5,955 nt of DNA, from assembly GCA_024408895.1 (NCBI GenBank), contig JAKSUO010000077.1:1-5955 (forward strand), given 5' to 3'. Of this stretch, positions 1 through 5,955 are shown piece after piece (positions within the stretch are counted from its first letter, which is position 1; each line of letters begins with the position of its first letter). The position numbers and the translations under genes are program-made. Under the pieces are notes generated by a model. It had not been told where the DNA came from, did not search any database, and saw only the letters and a list, made by a program, of their open reading frames with translations. Source of the DNA: Alphaproteobacteria bacterium (GTDB taxonomy: Bacteria; Pseudomonadota; Alphaproteobacteria; RF32; CAG-239).

Positions 1-171
1 GGTGGAGAAGCGTTTTAGGCGGGGGTGTGTTGGGTGGAATGGCGGGAAAAAGTGGGGAATTTTGCTCCGCGTGATATGTGGCGTGTACACATAGATGTAG
101 AAAATAATGTGCGGAAAATCACGATATCCGCCGCAACAGAAGAAAAGATAAGCAGATTACAACATGTATGA
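1..171 (+). CDS. tsaE: TsaE C-terminal fragment (tRNA t6A biosynthesis ATPase), 5' truncated and with an in-frame TAG
   Basis: Reading frame 1 ends at a TGA at 169-171 and encodes a tail containing VEW, then APRDMWRVHID and a basic beta-strand segment. This matches the end of TsaE/YjeE, where the family has a conserved (I/V)EWP motif followed by LP.D...(I/V)HI. TsaE is the P-loop ATPase that works with TsaB and TsaD in threonylcarbamoyl transfer to adenosine 37 of tRNA. The Walker A part lies before the window. The frame is interrupted by TAG at 16-18, between GEAF and AGVC, where the family has sense codons. Two other positions look wrong: W where L/I usually precedes VEW, and R for the P after VEW. 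All three could be single-base changes to G in a very G-rich stretch, so a sequencing error is a good alternative to a true pseudogene. The stop overlaps the hprK start by 8 nt (ATGTATGA), which supports this frame as genuinely translated. Family call is moderate because only about 55 residues are visible. Confidence 0.66.
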
Positions 172-631
172 GACCTTACTTCATGGTGATTTAGTTGAAA
201 TTGACGGCTACGGAGTTTTACTGACCGGAAAAAGCGGTGTTGGAAAATCAGATTTGGCTTTGCGATTGATTGAAAACAAAAATGCCATTTTGGTTGCCGA
301 TGATATGGTTCGCTTAGCAATACGAGAAAATAAAATTTACGGTTCTGCTCCTGATAATATTAAAGGACTTCTTGAAGTTCGTGGTGTTGGTATAATGAAA
401 TATAAGTATAAAAATGAAAATTGTGTTGATTTAATCGTTAACTTAAGGGAAGATGTTTCGCAAATAGACCGTATGCCTAAAAAACAACGACAAAATATTT
501 TAGGGGTTGAAATTGTGCAAATAGATTTGTATGCTAAAGAAAGTTCTGCGCCGGATAAAGTTATGACCGTTTTGCGGATGTTGTCTGCACAGAAGGATAA
601 TACAGAGGAAAAATATCAAGATGTTTACTAG
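164..631 (+). CDS. hprK: HPr kinase/phosphorylase, short alphaproteobacterial type (HprK)
   Basis: The protein has 155 residues and corresponds only to the C-terminal catalytic domain of HPr(Ser) kinase/phosphorylase; the N-terminal domain of the roughly 310-residue Firmicutes enzymes is absent, as is usual in alphaproteobacteria. Visible motifs are H7-G8 before the P-loop, Walker A GKSGVGKS at 22-29, ADD at 45-47, and the HprK signature LLEVRGVGI at 69-77. The family phosphorylates and dephosphorylates a serine of HPr; in alphaproteobacteria this is thought to act on the regulatory (nitrogen-type) PTS rather than on sugar catabolite repression. No PTS partner gene (EI, HPr or EIIA) lies in the window. 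ATG 164 is the first possible start: an in-frame TAA lies just upstream at 149-151. There is no clear Shine-Dalgarno, and the start overlaps the tsaE stop, so translation is probably coupled. The 3' end overlaps mlaE by 11 nt. Confidence 0.93.
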   Translation: MYETLLHGDLVEIDGYGVLLTGKSGVGKSDLALRLIENKNAILVADDMVRLAIRENKIYGSAPDNIKGLLEVRGVGIMKYKYKNENCVDLIVNLREDVSQIDRMPKKQRQNILGVEIVQIDLYAKESSAPDKVMTVLRMLSAQKDNTEEKYQDVY

Positions 632-1412
632 AGGATTCAGTTCTTTTTTGCAGATTTTGGGCAAGCCGTTGGTGTCTTTTGTGATGAGTTTAGGATATTT
701 CTCACAGTTTGTTGCAAAGTCCGTGTATAACTGTTTTGTGCCGCCTTATTATCTTAAATTGTTTTTTGCACAGTTTATGAGTATTGGTTTTTATTCGTTG
801 CCGGTGGTTGGTTTAACAACTTTATTCGCCGGAATGGTGATTGCCATTCAAACATATTCCGGTATTTCGGAATATGGAGCGGAAAATGTGGTTGCCAGTG
901 TTGTTTTAATTTCTGTTACTCGTGAATTGGCACCGGTGTTGTCGGCCCTTATGGTGGCAGGACGTATCGGGTCGGCAATGGCTGCCGAAATCGGCACAAT
1001 GCGTGTGACGGAACAAATTGATGCGTTGGTGACATTGTCGGCCAATCCGTTCAGATATTTGATTGCACCGCGTGTGTGGGCTGCCGTGATTGTAATGCCT
1101 TTGTTAGTTTTGTTTGGCGATGTTATCGGCATTTTCGGCGGGTATCTGGTTGGGGTTTATAAACTGGATTTTAATCCGGCTAATTACATCATTAATACAA
1201 TGAATAACCTGACCTCTGTTGCAATTGTTATGGGGGTTGTCAAAGCAGCAGTCTTCGGCTTTATTATCGCCATTATGGGGTGTTATCACGGCTATCGTTC
1301 AAAAGGCGGCGCGCAGGGTGTTGGCGAGGCAACCACTAATTCGGTTGTAACTTCATCCATTTTGATTTTGATATTCAACTATTTAATTACGGAAATGTTC
1401 TTTTCACGATAA
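621..1412 (+). CDS. mlaE: MlaE-family ABC transporter permease (phospholipid/MCE transport)
   Basis: This 263-residue integral inner-membrane protein carries the MlaE hallmark at residues 100-137: TRELAPVLSALMVAGR, followed by AAEIGTMRVTEQIDAL. Long hydrophobic stretches at about 46-75, 85-110, 145-175, 190-220 and 243-260 fit the five to six membrane segments of the family, and the length (about 260) is typical. MlaE dimers with MlaF drive lipid movement between the inner and outer membranes, normally together with an MCE-domain protein (MlaD). The gene starts inside the end of hprK (11-nt overlap); a GAGGA at 605-609 lies 11 nt before the ATG and can serve as ribosome binding site. mlaF follows after 9 nt. 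No mlaD, mlaC or mlaB is present in the window, so the substrate-binding part must be elsewhere. The direction of lipid transport cannot be read from the sequence. Confidence 0.95.
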   Translation: MFTRGFSSFLQILGKPLVSFVMSLGYFSQFVAKSVYNCFVPPYYLKLFFAQFMSIGFYSLPVVGLTTLFAGMVIAIQTYSGISEYGAENVVASVVLISVTRELAPVLSALMVAGRIGSAMAAEIGTMRVTEQIDALVTLSANPFRYLIAPRVWAAVIVMPLLVLFGDVIGIFGGYLVGVYKLDFNPANYIINTMNNLTSVAIVMGVVKAAVFGFIIAIMGCYHGYRSKGGAQGVGEATTNSVVTSSILILIFNYLITEMFFSR

Positions 1413-1421
1413 GAGATTGTT

Positions 1422-2177
1422 ATGGCAAAAGAAAATAAAATAGAAATCAGAAATTTGTATAAATCCTTCGGAAAAAAGAAAGTTCTGGACGGAGTGGATT
1501 TGGATGTTAAAAAAGGCGAGTCTTTAGTTGTTATAGGCGGTTCCGGAACGGGAAAATCCGTTTTGATTAAATGTATTCAAGGTTTGTTGACACCGGATAG
1601 CGGTTCCATAAAAATAGACGGTGAGGAAACAATCGGCACCGGTAAAGATGTTCATAAAAAAATGGGGATGCTTTTTCAAGGAGCGGCCTTGTTTGATAGC
1701 TTGAGTGTATGGGAAAATGTGGCATTTACATTGTTGGAAAATGATAAAATATCACGCTCCGCTGCCAAAAACGAAGCGGTGCGTGTATTAAGACAGGTTG
1801 GTCTGGCTCCCGATGTTGCCGATTTATCTCCGGCTGAGCTTTCCGGGGGAATGCAAAAGCGTGTCGGTTTGGCGCGAGCCATTATCAATAAACCGGAAAT
1901 TATTTTCTTTGACGAGCCGACAACCGGTCTTGATCCGATTATGGCTGATGTGATTAATGATTTAATTATTGAATCAGCCAAAGGATTGGGCGCATCAACG
2001 TTAACAATTACTCACGATATGGCTTCGGCACGCAAAATTGCCGATAGAATAGCCATGTTATACCAGGGCAAAATTATTTGGACCGGTACAGTTAAAGAAA
2101 TGGAAAAATCCGATAATCCTTATTTGCAACAATTTATTGCCGGTAGTTCACACGGTCCGATTAAGGTGGAAATATAG
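1422..2177 (+). CDS. mlaF: MlaF-family ABC transporter ATP-binding protein
   Basis: This 251-residue ATPase has every ABC motif in order: Walker A GGSGTGKS (39-46), Q-loop glutamine Q86 in LFQGAALFDSLSVWENV, signature LSGGM (140-144) followed by QKR, Walker B IIFFDE (160-165), the D-loop TTGLDP (167-172) and the H-loop histidine H198 in TITHD. The Q-loop segment with GALFDSL and the signature LSGGMQKRVGLARA are typical of the MlaF/Ttg2A group that powers MCE lipid transporters. It is the natural partner of the MlaE permease encoded 9 nt upstream. All catalytic residues are intact. The C-terminal extension after the H-loop is short and ends KVEI, as in normal-length MlaF (about 250-270 residues). 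The ribosome binding site is weak (AAGAGA at 1411-1416). The radA start follows only 2 nt after the stop. Confidence 0.95.
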   Translation: MAKENKIEIRNLYKSFGKKKVLDGVDLDVKKGESLVVIGGSGTGKSVLIKCIQGLLTPDSGSIKIDGEETIGTGKDVHKKMGMLFQGAALFDSLSVWENVAFTLLENDKISRSAAKNEAVRVLRQVGLAPDVADLSPAELSGGMQKRVGLARAIINKPEIIFFDEPTTGLDPIMADVINDLIIESAKGLGASTLTITHDMASARKIADRIAMLYQGKIIWTGTVKEMEKSDNPYLQQFIAGSSHGPIKVEI

Positions 2178-2179
2178 TC

Positions 2180-3559
2180 ATGGCCAAGAAAAATACAATT
2201 TTTATATGCCAAAATTGTGGCGCTCATTATTCAAAATGGCAAGGTAAGTGCGATTCTTGCGATGAATGGAATTGTATTGTTGAAGAAGTTGAAAACAACG
2301 ATGAGTTTTCTAAAATAAATTCTAAAAAAGAAGGCCGAATTATTGATTTTGTGCCGCTGAAAGGCACAATGCAAACCTATGCGCGTTTACAAACGGGAAT
2401 TAAAGAAATAGACAGAGTAACCGGTGGCGGTTTGGTGCCGGGGTCGGTGATATTGGTCGCCGGTGATCCGGGAATCGGAAAATCTACGCTATTGTTGCAG
2501 GTGTGCTCGGGGTTGGCTTCTCAATCAGAAGGCAAAGGTTGTTATTATATTTCCGGTGAAGAAGCAATTGATCAGGTGCGTATCAGAGCCAGTCGTTTGG
2601 GGTTGGCTGAAAGTCCGGTTAATTTGGCAAGCGCAACCAATGTCCATAATATCATTACAACATTGGAGAAAACTGAGGCAAAAATCGTGATTATAGATTC
2701 CATTCAGACAATGTATTTGGATGAAATTGAATCCACACCCGGCAGTGTCGGACAGGTTCGCGCCTGCGCTTATGAGTTGATAAAATTAGCAAAGCGTAAA
2801 GGGTTTGTGTTGTTTCTGGTCGGGCATGTTACAAAACAGGGAGAAATTGCCGGCCCGCGTGTGCTGGAACACATGGTAGATACGGTGTTGTATTTTGAAG
2901 GCGAACGCGGTCACCACTTCCGTATTCTGCGGGCGGTTAAAAATCGTTACGGTGCCACCGATGAAATAGGTGTGTTTGAAATGCAGGATAAGGGGTTGAT
3001 TGAGGTTGAAAATCCATCGGCATTATTCTTGGCTGAAAGACAAGGAAATATATCCGGTTCGTGTGTTTTTGCCGGTATAGAGGGGTCAAGACCGCTGTTG
3101 GTTGAAATCCAAGCGTTGGTTAGTCCGAGCGGGTATTCTTCTCCAAAGCGCGCCGTTGTCGGTTGGGATTCTAATCGGTTATCCATGATTTTAGCAGTGT
3201 TGGAAGCGCGTTGCAGTATGAATTTTAGCGCACACGATGTATATTTAAACATAGCCGGTGGCTTAAAAATCAGTGAGCCGGCCGCCGATTTAGCCGTGGC
3301 AATGGCGGTGATTTCCGCTTTAACTAATAAGGCACTACCTGCGGATATGGTGGTGTTTGGCGAAATAGGACTTTCGGGGGAAATTCGCAGCGTTACGCAG
3401 GCTAATCTGCGCCTTAAAGAAGCACAAAAGCTCGGATTTGTCAGCGCGATTATACCTCCGGTTTTCGGTAAAGATAAAAAAGAAAAAGGCTTGAAAAATT
3501 ATGATTTATCGTGCTATGAAATAGGTAATGTTCATCGTTTGATAAATTGGTTCAATTAG
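2180..3559 (+). CDS. radA: DNA repair protein RadA (Sms), branch-migration ATPase
   Basis: This is a full-length RadA of 459 residues (family about 450-460). The N-terminal zinc finger has C10-x2-C13 and C24-x2-C27 with the WxGxC context. The RecA-like core has Walker A GDPGIGKST (95-103) and Walker B KIVIIDS (168-174), and the RadA-specific KNRYG motif sits at 254-258. The C-terminal third is the Lon-protease-like domain, with GGLKISEPAADLAV from residue 360. RadA is a cytosolic hexameric helicase-like ATPase that promotes branch migration of recombination intermediates and helps process stalled forks and double-strand breaks. The start is supported by a strong AAGGTGGA at 2163-2170, inside the end of mlaF and 9 nt before the ATG. 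It follows mlaF by 2 nt and precedes cvpA by 10 nt; radA next to cvpA is a common alphaproteobacterial arrangement. Nothing is missing. Confidence 0.97.
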   Translation: MAKKNTIFICQNCGAHYSKWQGKCDSCDEWNCIVEEVENNDEFSKINSKKEGRIIDFVPLKGTMQTYARLQTGIKEIDRVTGGGLVPGSVILVAGDPGIGKSTLLLQVCSGLASQSEGKGCYYISGEEAIDQVRIRASRLGLAESPVNLASATNVHNIITTLEKTEAKIVIIDSIQTMYLDEIESTPGSVGQVRACAYELIKLAKRKGFVLFLVGHVTKQGEIAGPRVLEHMVDTVLYFEGERGHHFRILRAVKNRYGATDEIGVFEMQDKGLIEVENPSALFLAERQGNISGSCVFAGIEGSRPLLVEIQALVSPSGYSSPKRAVVGWDSNRLSMILAVLEARCSMNFSAHDVYLNIAGGLKISEPAADLAVAMAVISALTNKALPADMVVFGEIGLSGEIRSVTQANLRLKEAQKLGFVSAIIPPVFGKDKKEKGLKNYDLSCYEIGNVHRLINWFN

Positions 3560-3562
3560 GAG
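3557..3562 (+). promoter_or_regulatory. cvpA ribosome binding site overlapping the radA stop
   Basis: TAGGAG includes the radA stop codon (TAG) as part of the Shine-Dalgarno for cvpA, 7 nt before ATG 3570. It fixes the cvpA start and implies that ribosomes finishing radA can reinitiate on cvpA. Confidence 0.75.
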
Positions 3563-3569
3563 CAAAAAA

Positions 3570-4580
3570 ATGGAACAACTAAATAATTTAGACGTTGTAT
3601 TTTTAATTATCGTTGGAATTTCCGCACTGGTTGGTATTGCGCGAGGAATGACAAAGGAAATGCTGTCCATTATAGGTTGGATTTTGGCGGCAGCGGCGCT
3701 GTTTTATTTGATTCCGGTTTGCGAACCTATGATGCAAAAACACATAGCTTCAAAAATAATGGCCGATATTGTTGCCGGTTTGGCAATCTTGATTGTATTT
3801 TCCATTATATGGGTTTTAACGGTTGATAAAATTGCCTCAACAATTCGTTCCAGCACACTGAGCGCATTGGATAGGATACTCGGTTTTGTTTTCGGAGCGG
3901 TCAGAGGTGTGATTATTGTGATTTTGATTGCTCTGATGATTTCAACATTAATGCCGGAAGAATCAAAAGAAGGAATGTTTGCAGAATCGCAATATTTTAA
4001 TATGGCTAAAGCTAATGCCGAACCGCTTATGAATCTTGTTCCGCAAAGTTGGATTGACAGTGTTAAAGAAAAGAGTGAAAGCTTAGGTTTCGGCAAGTCT
4101 AAAGAGGACGAAAAAGAAGCCGAAAAAGCATCAAAAGACAAGAAAAAGACTTCTGAACAAAAAGTTGAAAAAGCAAAAGAGGACAAAACCGCAACCGATA
4201 AAACAAAAAAAGATGAGGTTGAAGAAAAAGATGATAAAATCGGACAAACACTGGAAAACAATTTGCAAGTTCTGAAAAAAAGCGGTGAAGAATTGTTCAA
4301 TGATTTGGTGCAGCCTAAAACAGCCGGCGAAACCGAAGGCGAGGGGGAAAATATTGAACCTGATGCCTCTGATTTGGATCGGTTGCTGGATGTTTTGGAA
4401 GACAGAATTGTAACTACCGATACACCGAAAGAAGAATCGCAGAACAATACACCTGAAACAAACGCTTCATCTGCAAATAGTGTTCCCGAGTTAGCTGACA
4501 AGGTGATTGAAAAAGTTACGGAAAAAGTAGCGGAAAAAATCGCCGATAAGGTTGTGCAGCAAGCAACACCTGCTCAGTAA
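3570..4580 (+). CDS. cvpA: CvpA family inner-membrane protein with long charged C-terminal tail
   Basis: Residues 1-130 are a standard CvpA domain. There are four hydrophobic segments (about 8-24, 30-48, 63-85 and 103-128), the RGxxxE motif R25-G26...E30 with W37, and the LDRxxGFxFGxxRG motif at 100-113. CvpA proteins sit in the inner membrane; they are named for colicin V production, but their general role is unclear and has been linked to envelope stress. The family is usually 160-220 residues, so this 336-residue form carries about 150 extra residues. Residues 176-223 are extremely charged (17 K, 10 E and 7 D in 48). Residues 256-300 are acidic and then polar (N/S/T/P), and 308-327 are five tandem four-residue units of the type (hydrophobic)-x-(E/D)-K. 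The tail is probably disordered with short helices, on either side of the membrane. The domain call is firm; the tail's function is unknown. purF, a frequent neighbour, does not follow. Confidence 0.9.
   Translation: MEQLNNLDVVFLIIVGISALVGIARGMTKEMLSIIGWILAAAALFYLIPVCEPMMQKHIASKIMADIVAGLAILIVFSIIWVLTVDKIASTIRSSTLSALDRILGFVFGAVRGVIIVILIALMISTLMPEESKEGMFAESQYFNMAKANAEPLMNLVPQSWIDSVKEKSESLGFGKSKEDEKEAEKASKDKKKTSEQKVEKAKEDKTATDKTKKDEVEEKDDKIGQTLENNLQVLKKSGEELFNDLVQPKTAGETEGEGENIEPDASDLDRLLDVLEDRIVTTDTPKEESQNNTPETNASSANSVPELADKVIEKVTEKVAEKIADKVVQQATPAQ
4491..4550 (+). repeat. Five tandem 12-nt units encoding (L/V/I)-x-(E/D)-K in the cvpA tail
   Basis: The codons spell LADK, VIEK, VTEK, VAEK, IADK. 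The third and fourth positions are always acid then lysine and the first is always L/V/I. The DNA copies are diverged at third codon positions, so the pattern is kept at protein level rather than being a recent slippage product. As a helix it would form an amphipathic rod with a slowly rotating hydrophobic stripe. Confidence 0.8.
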
Positions 4581-4597
4581 TCGGATTTTCTGGATAT

Positions 4598-4643
4598 TCG
4601 CAAATTTAATGATTTAATGCTTGAAAAAGCATTAAATTTGTGA
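4598..4643 (+). repeat. Three ATTTAATG copies forming two alternative hairpins
   Basis: ATTTAATG occurs in tandem at 4604-4611 and 4612-4619, and its inverse CATTAAAT lies at 4630-4637. The right arm can pair with the far copy (11 perfect bp, 4601-4611 with 4630-4640, extendable to 14 bp with one GU) or with the near copy (9 bp, 4612-4620 with 4629-4637, 8-nt loop). The two structures exclude each other. It follows cvpA by 17 nt, but no T-run follows the stem, so it is a poor intrinsic terminator. It overlaps the promoter below and could be an operator. Confidence 0.7.
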
Positions 4644-4649
4644 TAAAAT
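4621..4649 (+). promoter_or_regulatory. Predicted sigma70-type promoter for the gene starting at 4703
   Basis: TTGAAA at 4621-4626 (5/6 of the -35 consensus) is separated by exactly 17 bp from TAAAAT at 4644-4649 (5/6 of the -10 consensus). Transcription would start near 4656. It lies in the only sizeable intergenic gap and points towards the downstream gene. The -35 box is in the loop between inverted ATTTAATG copies, so a protein bound there would block it. AT-rich DNA yields chance matches, which limits confidence. Confidence 0.6.
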
Positions 4650-4690
4650 AGACACATAACGGAAAAATGATACTTATTGACAGAAAATCA

Positions 4691-4695
4691 AAGGA
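4691..4695 (+). promoter_or_regulatory. Ribosome binding site that decides the start at 4703
   Basis: AAGGA lies 7 nt before ATG 4703. An in-frame ATG at 4667 would add 12 residues (beginning MILIDRK) but has only a poorly spaced GGA 3 nt upstream, so 4703 is preferred. Confidence 0.65.
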
Positions 4696-4702
4696 AAAAT
4701 AT

Positions 4703-5955
4703 ATGACGGAAGAAACTGCTGAGAAAACAACCGATGAAGAAGATATTCCTGTTGTGGATTGTGTTGAAGATATTCAGCCGATTGAATACGATGAATTGTA
4801 TAACCGAGTTTTGTGCTACTATATTAACTCTCAATGGGGCGATTCCGAAGAAGAAATAAATGGTGTCTTTCAAGAAAAGTTCGGCGTAGATTTTGAAAAG
4901 AAGAAAATAGATAAAAGAAGCAAGAAAAACAAAGAACTATTTAGAGAAATTGCTAAAGAAGTTTTAGACAAAAGGTTGATGCATGTCAAAAAGGAAGCGA
5001 CCAGCTTAATTGATGATAATGTTAATCAGGCAATGAAAGATATTTTGGAACTTGTCGGCGTGAACCTTGACTTAACACAGACGGCGCTATCAACATGTGA
5101 GGATGTTCTGAAACAACGCGCCGGCCATTTACCAGAATTTAAGGGCGCATACGATGTTTTGTTCAGCGGACGTCGGTTGTTTGATTGGTATAGTGCCGGT
5201 GTTGTGTCGCCGGAGATTAATGAAGACGTGTTAAAAATGCAGAATATGTATCGCAACGGCATTATCAATCGTGAAATATTAGCGTTTTACTACTATAATG
5301 TGGCAATGGTTTATGAAAAATATTCAATGCAGAAAAACAATGCGCCTGCTGTTTATAAAGAGCATTACAGAGCAGTTGAGTTTATAAAAAAATCATTGAA
5401 TAAAGTGGATAAAAGTGTCAGTTTGGTGATGACAATCAAAGATTTTTTGGCAGCAGAACCTAACTATGATCAGCAGAAAGTGCTGGATGCTTGTCATCGG
5501 ATTATGGACAACAATAATGACGACCATAGTTTGTATTTAGCGCATAAGTTGTATGCTGAAACTTTGAAAGAAAGCAGAAATGTGAAAGGTTTTGCATTTG
5601 ATAAGCAAATAGATAAAATTGCCGAGCATTACCGAATAGCATTAGGTTATACCACGGCAAGTGAGGATAAAATAGACATTTTGGAGGCTATCGCCGATTC
5701 GCAAAAACTGTATAGTATAGATGCTTATATAGCCACTCAATTGGAAATAGCCGATTTATTGAGTGGTCGCCAACGTATTCGTGCGCTGAAAAATATAGCT
5801 CATCAAGTAAAATCACAGAATATGAAAACGGTTTTATTAAAAGGAGCCATTAATGAGTTTGTTGATTTGGATAATATTCGCGGTGAAGATATTGCGATGT
5901 TTAGAAGTTTAGAGCGGAATTTGCGCCTTGTTGCTGCGGATGAACCGGAAACAAT
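4703..5955 (+). CDS. Uncharacterised charged all-helical protein, TPR-like C-terminal half (3' truncated by the window)
   Basis: An uninterrupted frame of 417 codons runs off the window end without a stop. I do not recognise the family. There is no signal peptide or membrane segment, so it is probably cytosolic. Residues 1-30 are acidic (MTEETAEK, DEED) and likely disordered. Residues 62-98 are strongly basic and helical (KKKIDKRSKKNK). Residues 100-180 include aromatic and glycine positions (GAYDVLFSGRRLFDWYSAG, 148-166) suggestive of a folded core. From about 187 onward, pairs of amphipathic helices recur with A/Y/L spacing like TPR units: FYYYNVAMVYEKY (195-207), YKEHYRAVEFIKKSL (218-232), SLYLAHKLYAETLKE (276-290), IAEHYRIALGY (306-316) and LEAIADSQKLYSIDAY (327-342). 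Codon use resembles the upstream genes, so recent transfer is not indicated. The start is chosen by AAGGA at 4691; ATG 4667 is the alternative. A predicted promoter lies upstream. A scaffold or protein-binding role is inference from the helical-repeat look only. Confidence 0.85.
   Translation, partial: MTEETAEKTTDEEDIPVVDCVEDIQPIEYDELYNRVLCYYINSQWGDSEEEINGVFQEKFGVDFEKKKIDKRSKKNKELFREIAKEVLDKRLMHVKKEATSLIDDNVNQAMKDILELVGVNLDLTQTALSTCEDVLKQRAGHLPEFKGAYDVLFSGRRLFDWYSAGVVSPEINEDVLKMQNMYRNGIINREILAFYYYNVAMVYEKYSMQKNNAPAVYKEHYRAVEFIKKSLNKVDKSVSLVMTIKDFLAAEPNYDQQKVLDACHRIMDNNNDDHSLYLAHKLYAETLKESRNVKGFAFDKQIDKIAEHYRIALGYTTASEDKIDILEAIADSQKLYSIDAYIATQLEIADLLSGRQRIRALKNIAHQVKSQNMKTVLLKGAINEFVDLDNIRGEDIAMFRSLERNLRLVAADEPET

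Noticed and set aside
16..18. TAG read as an amino acid (stop-codon recoding) in tsaE.
   Set aside because: hprK, mlaF and radA all end at TAG exactly where their families end, so TAG is a normal stop here.
15..320. A 101-codon minus-strand frame across the tsaE/hprK junction.
   Set aside because: It lies opposite two recognisable genes, has no family-like motifs, and partly depends on the doubtful G-rich edge.
2463..2690. A 75-codon + strand frame inside radA.
   Set aside because: It is an out-of-frame reading of the RadA ATPase core, which is intact in its own frame.
3704..4501. A 265-codon open frame on the minus strand opposite cvpA.
   Set aside because: Its product is a Ser/Phe-rich string, the reverse image of the Lys/Glu-rich codons of cvpA. 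No plausible domain or ribosome binding site was seen, and the + strand product has clear CvpA motifs.
4601..4650. Intrinsic terminator for cvpA.
   Set aside because: The stems are almost all A-T and no T-run follows on the + strand (TGTGATAAAATAG), so it lacks the usual terminator shape.
4677..4705. A perfect TTGACA at 4677-4682 with TATATG 17 bp downstream, as a second promoter.
   Set aside because: The -10 would overlap the start codon at 4703 and transcription would begin inside the gene, leaving no ribosome binding site. The upstream TTGAAA/TAAAAT pair fits better.
5026..5268. An 80-codon minus-strand frame opposite the last gene.
   Set aside because: It lies inside the long + strand frame, has no supporting ribosome binding site or recognisable motif, and is expected by chance.

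Overview
The window looks like chromosomal DNA from an AT-rich alphaproteobacterium. The evidence is a short, single-domain HPr kinase of the alphaproteobacterial type, an MlaE/MlaF pair and a radA-cvpA pair. The taxonomic call is inference from gene type and arrangement; no rRNA or other marker is present. All convincing genes are on the + strand and use the standard code (TAG, TAA and TGA all act as stops).

Region 1 (1-4580) is one tight gene train that reads like a single operon whose promoter lies before the window. It runs: the C-terminal end of tsaE (tRNA t6A synthesis), hprK (HPr kinase/phosphorylase), mlaE and mlaF (permease and ATPase of an MCE/Mla-type lipid transporter), radA (DNA recombination/repair ATPase) and cvpA (inner-membrane protein with an unusually long charged tail). 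Neighbours overlap by 8 or 11 nt or are separated by 2 to 10 nt, so translational coupling is likely. The functions are mixed housekeeping ones. MlaE and MlaF work together; the others share only a transcript.

Region 2 (4581-4702) is the only real intergenic gap. It holds three copies of an 8-bp word (two direct, one inverted) that can form two mutually exclusive hairpins, wrapped around a good sigma70-type promoter (TTGAAA, 17 bp, TAAAAT).

Region 3 (4703 to the window end) is an open reading frame of at least 417 codons with no stop in the window. It encodes a highly charged, probably all-helical cytosolic protein that I do not recognise; its C-terminal half looks like TPR-type helical repeats. 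It occupies the position where purF often follows cvpA.

The first ~60 bases deserve caution. They are 52% G with only 3 C, and the tsaE frame there contains a TAG and two substitutions at conserved positions, all explainable as single changes to G. This fits sequencing error at a contig edge at least as well as a real pseudogene. I found no mobile element, CRISPR array, tRNA or rRNA. The most novel item is the unknown helical-repeat gene with its own promoter/operator-like region.
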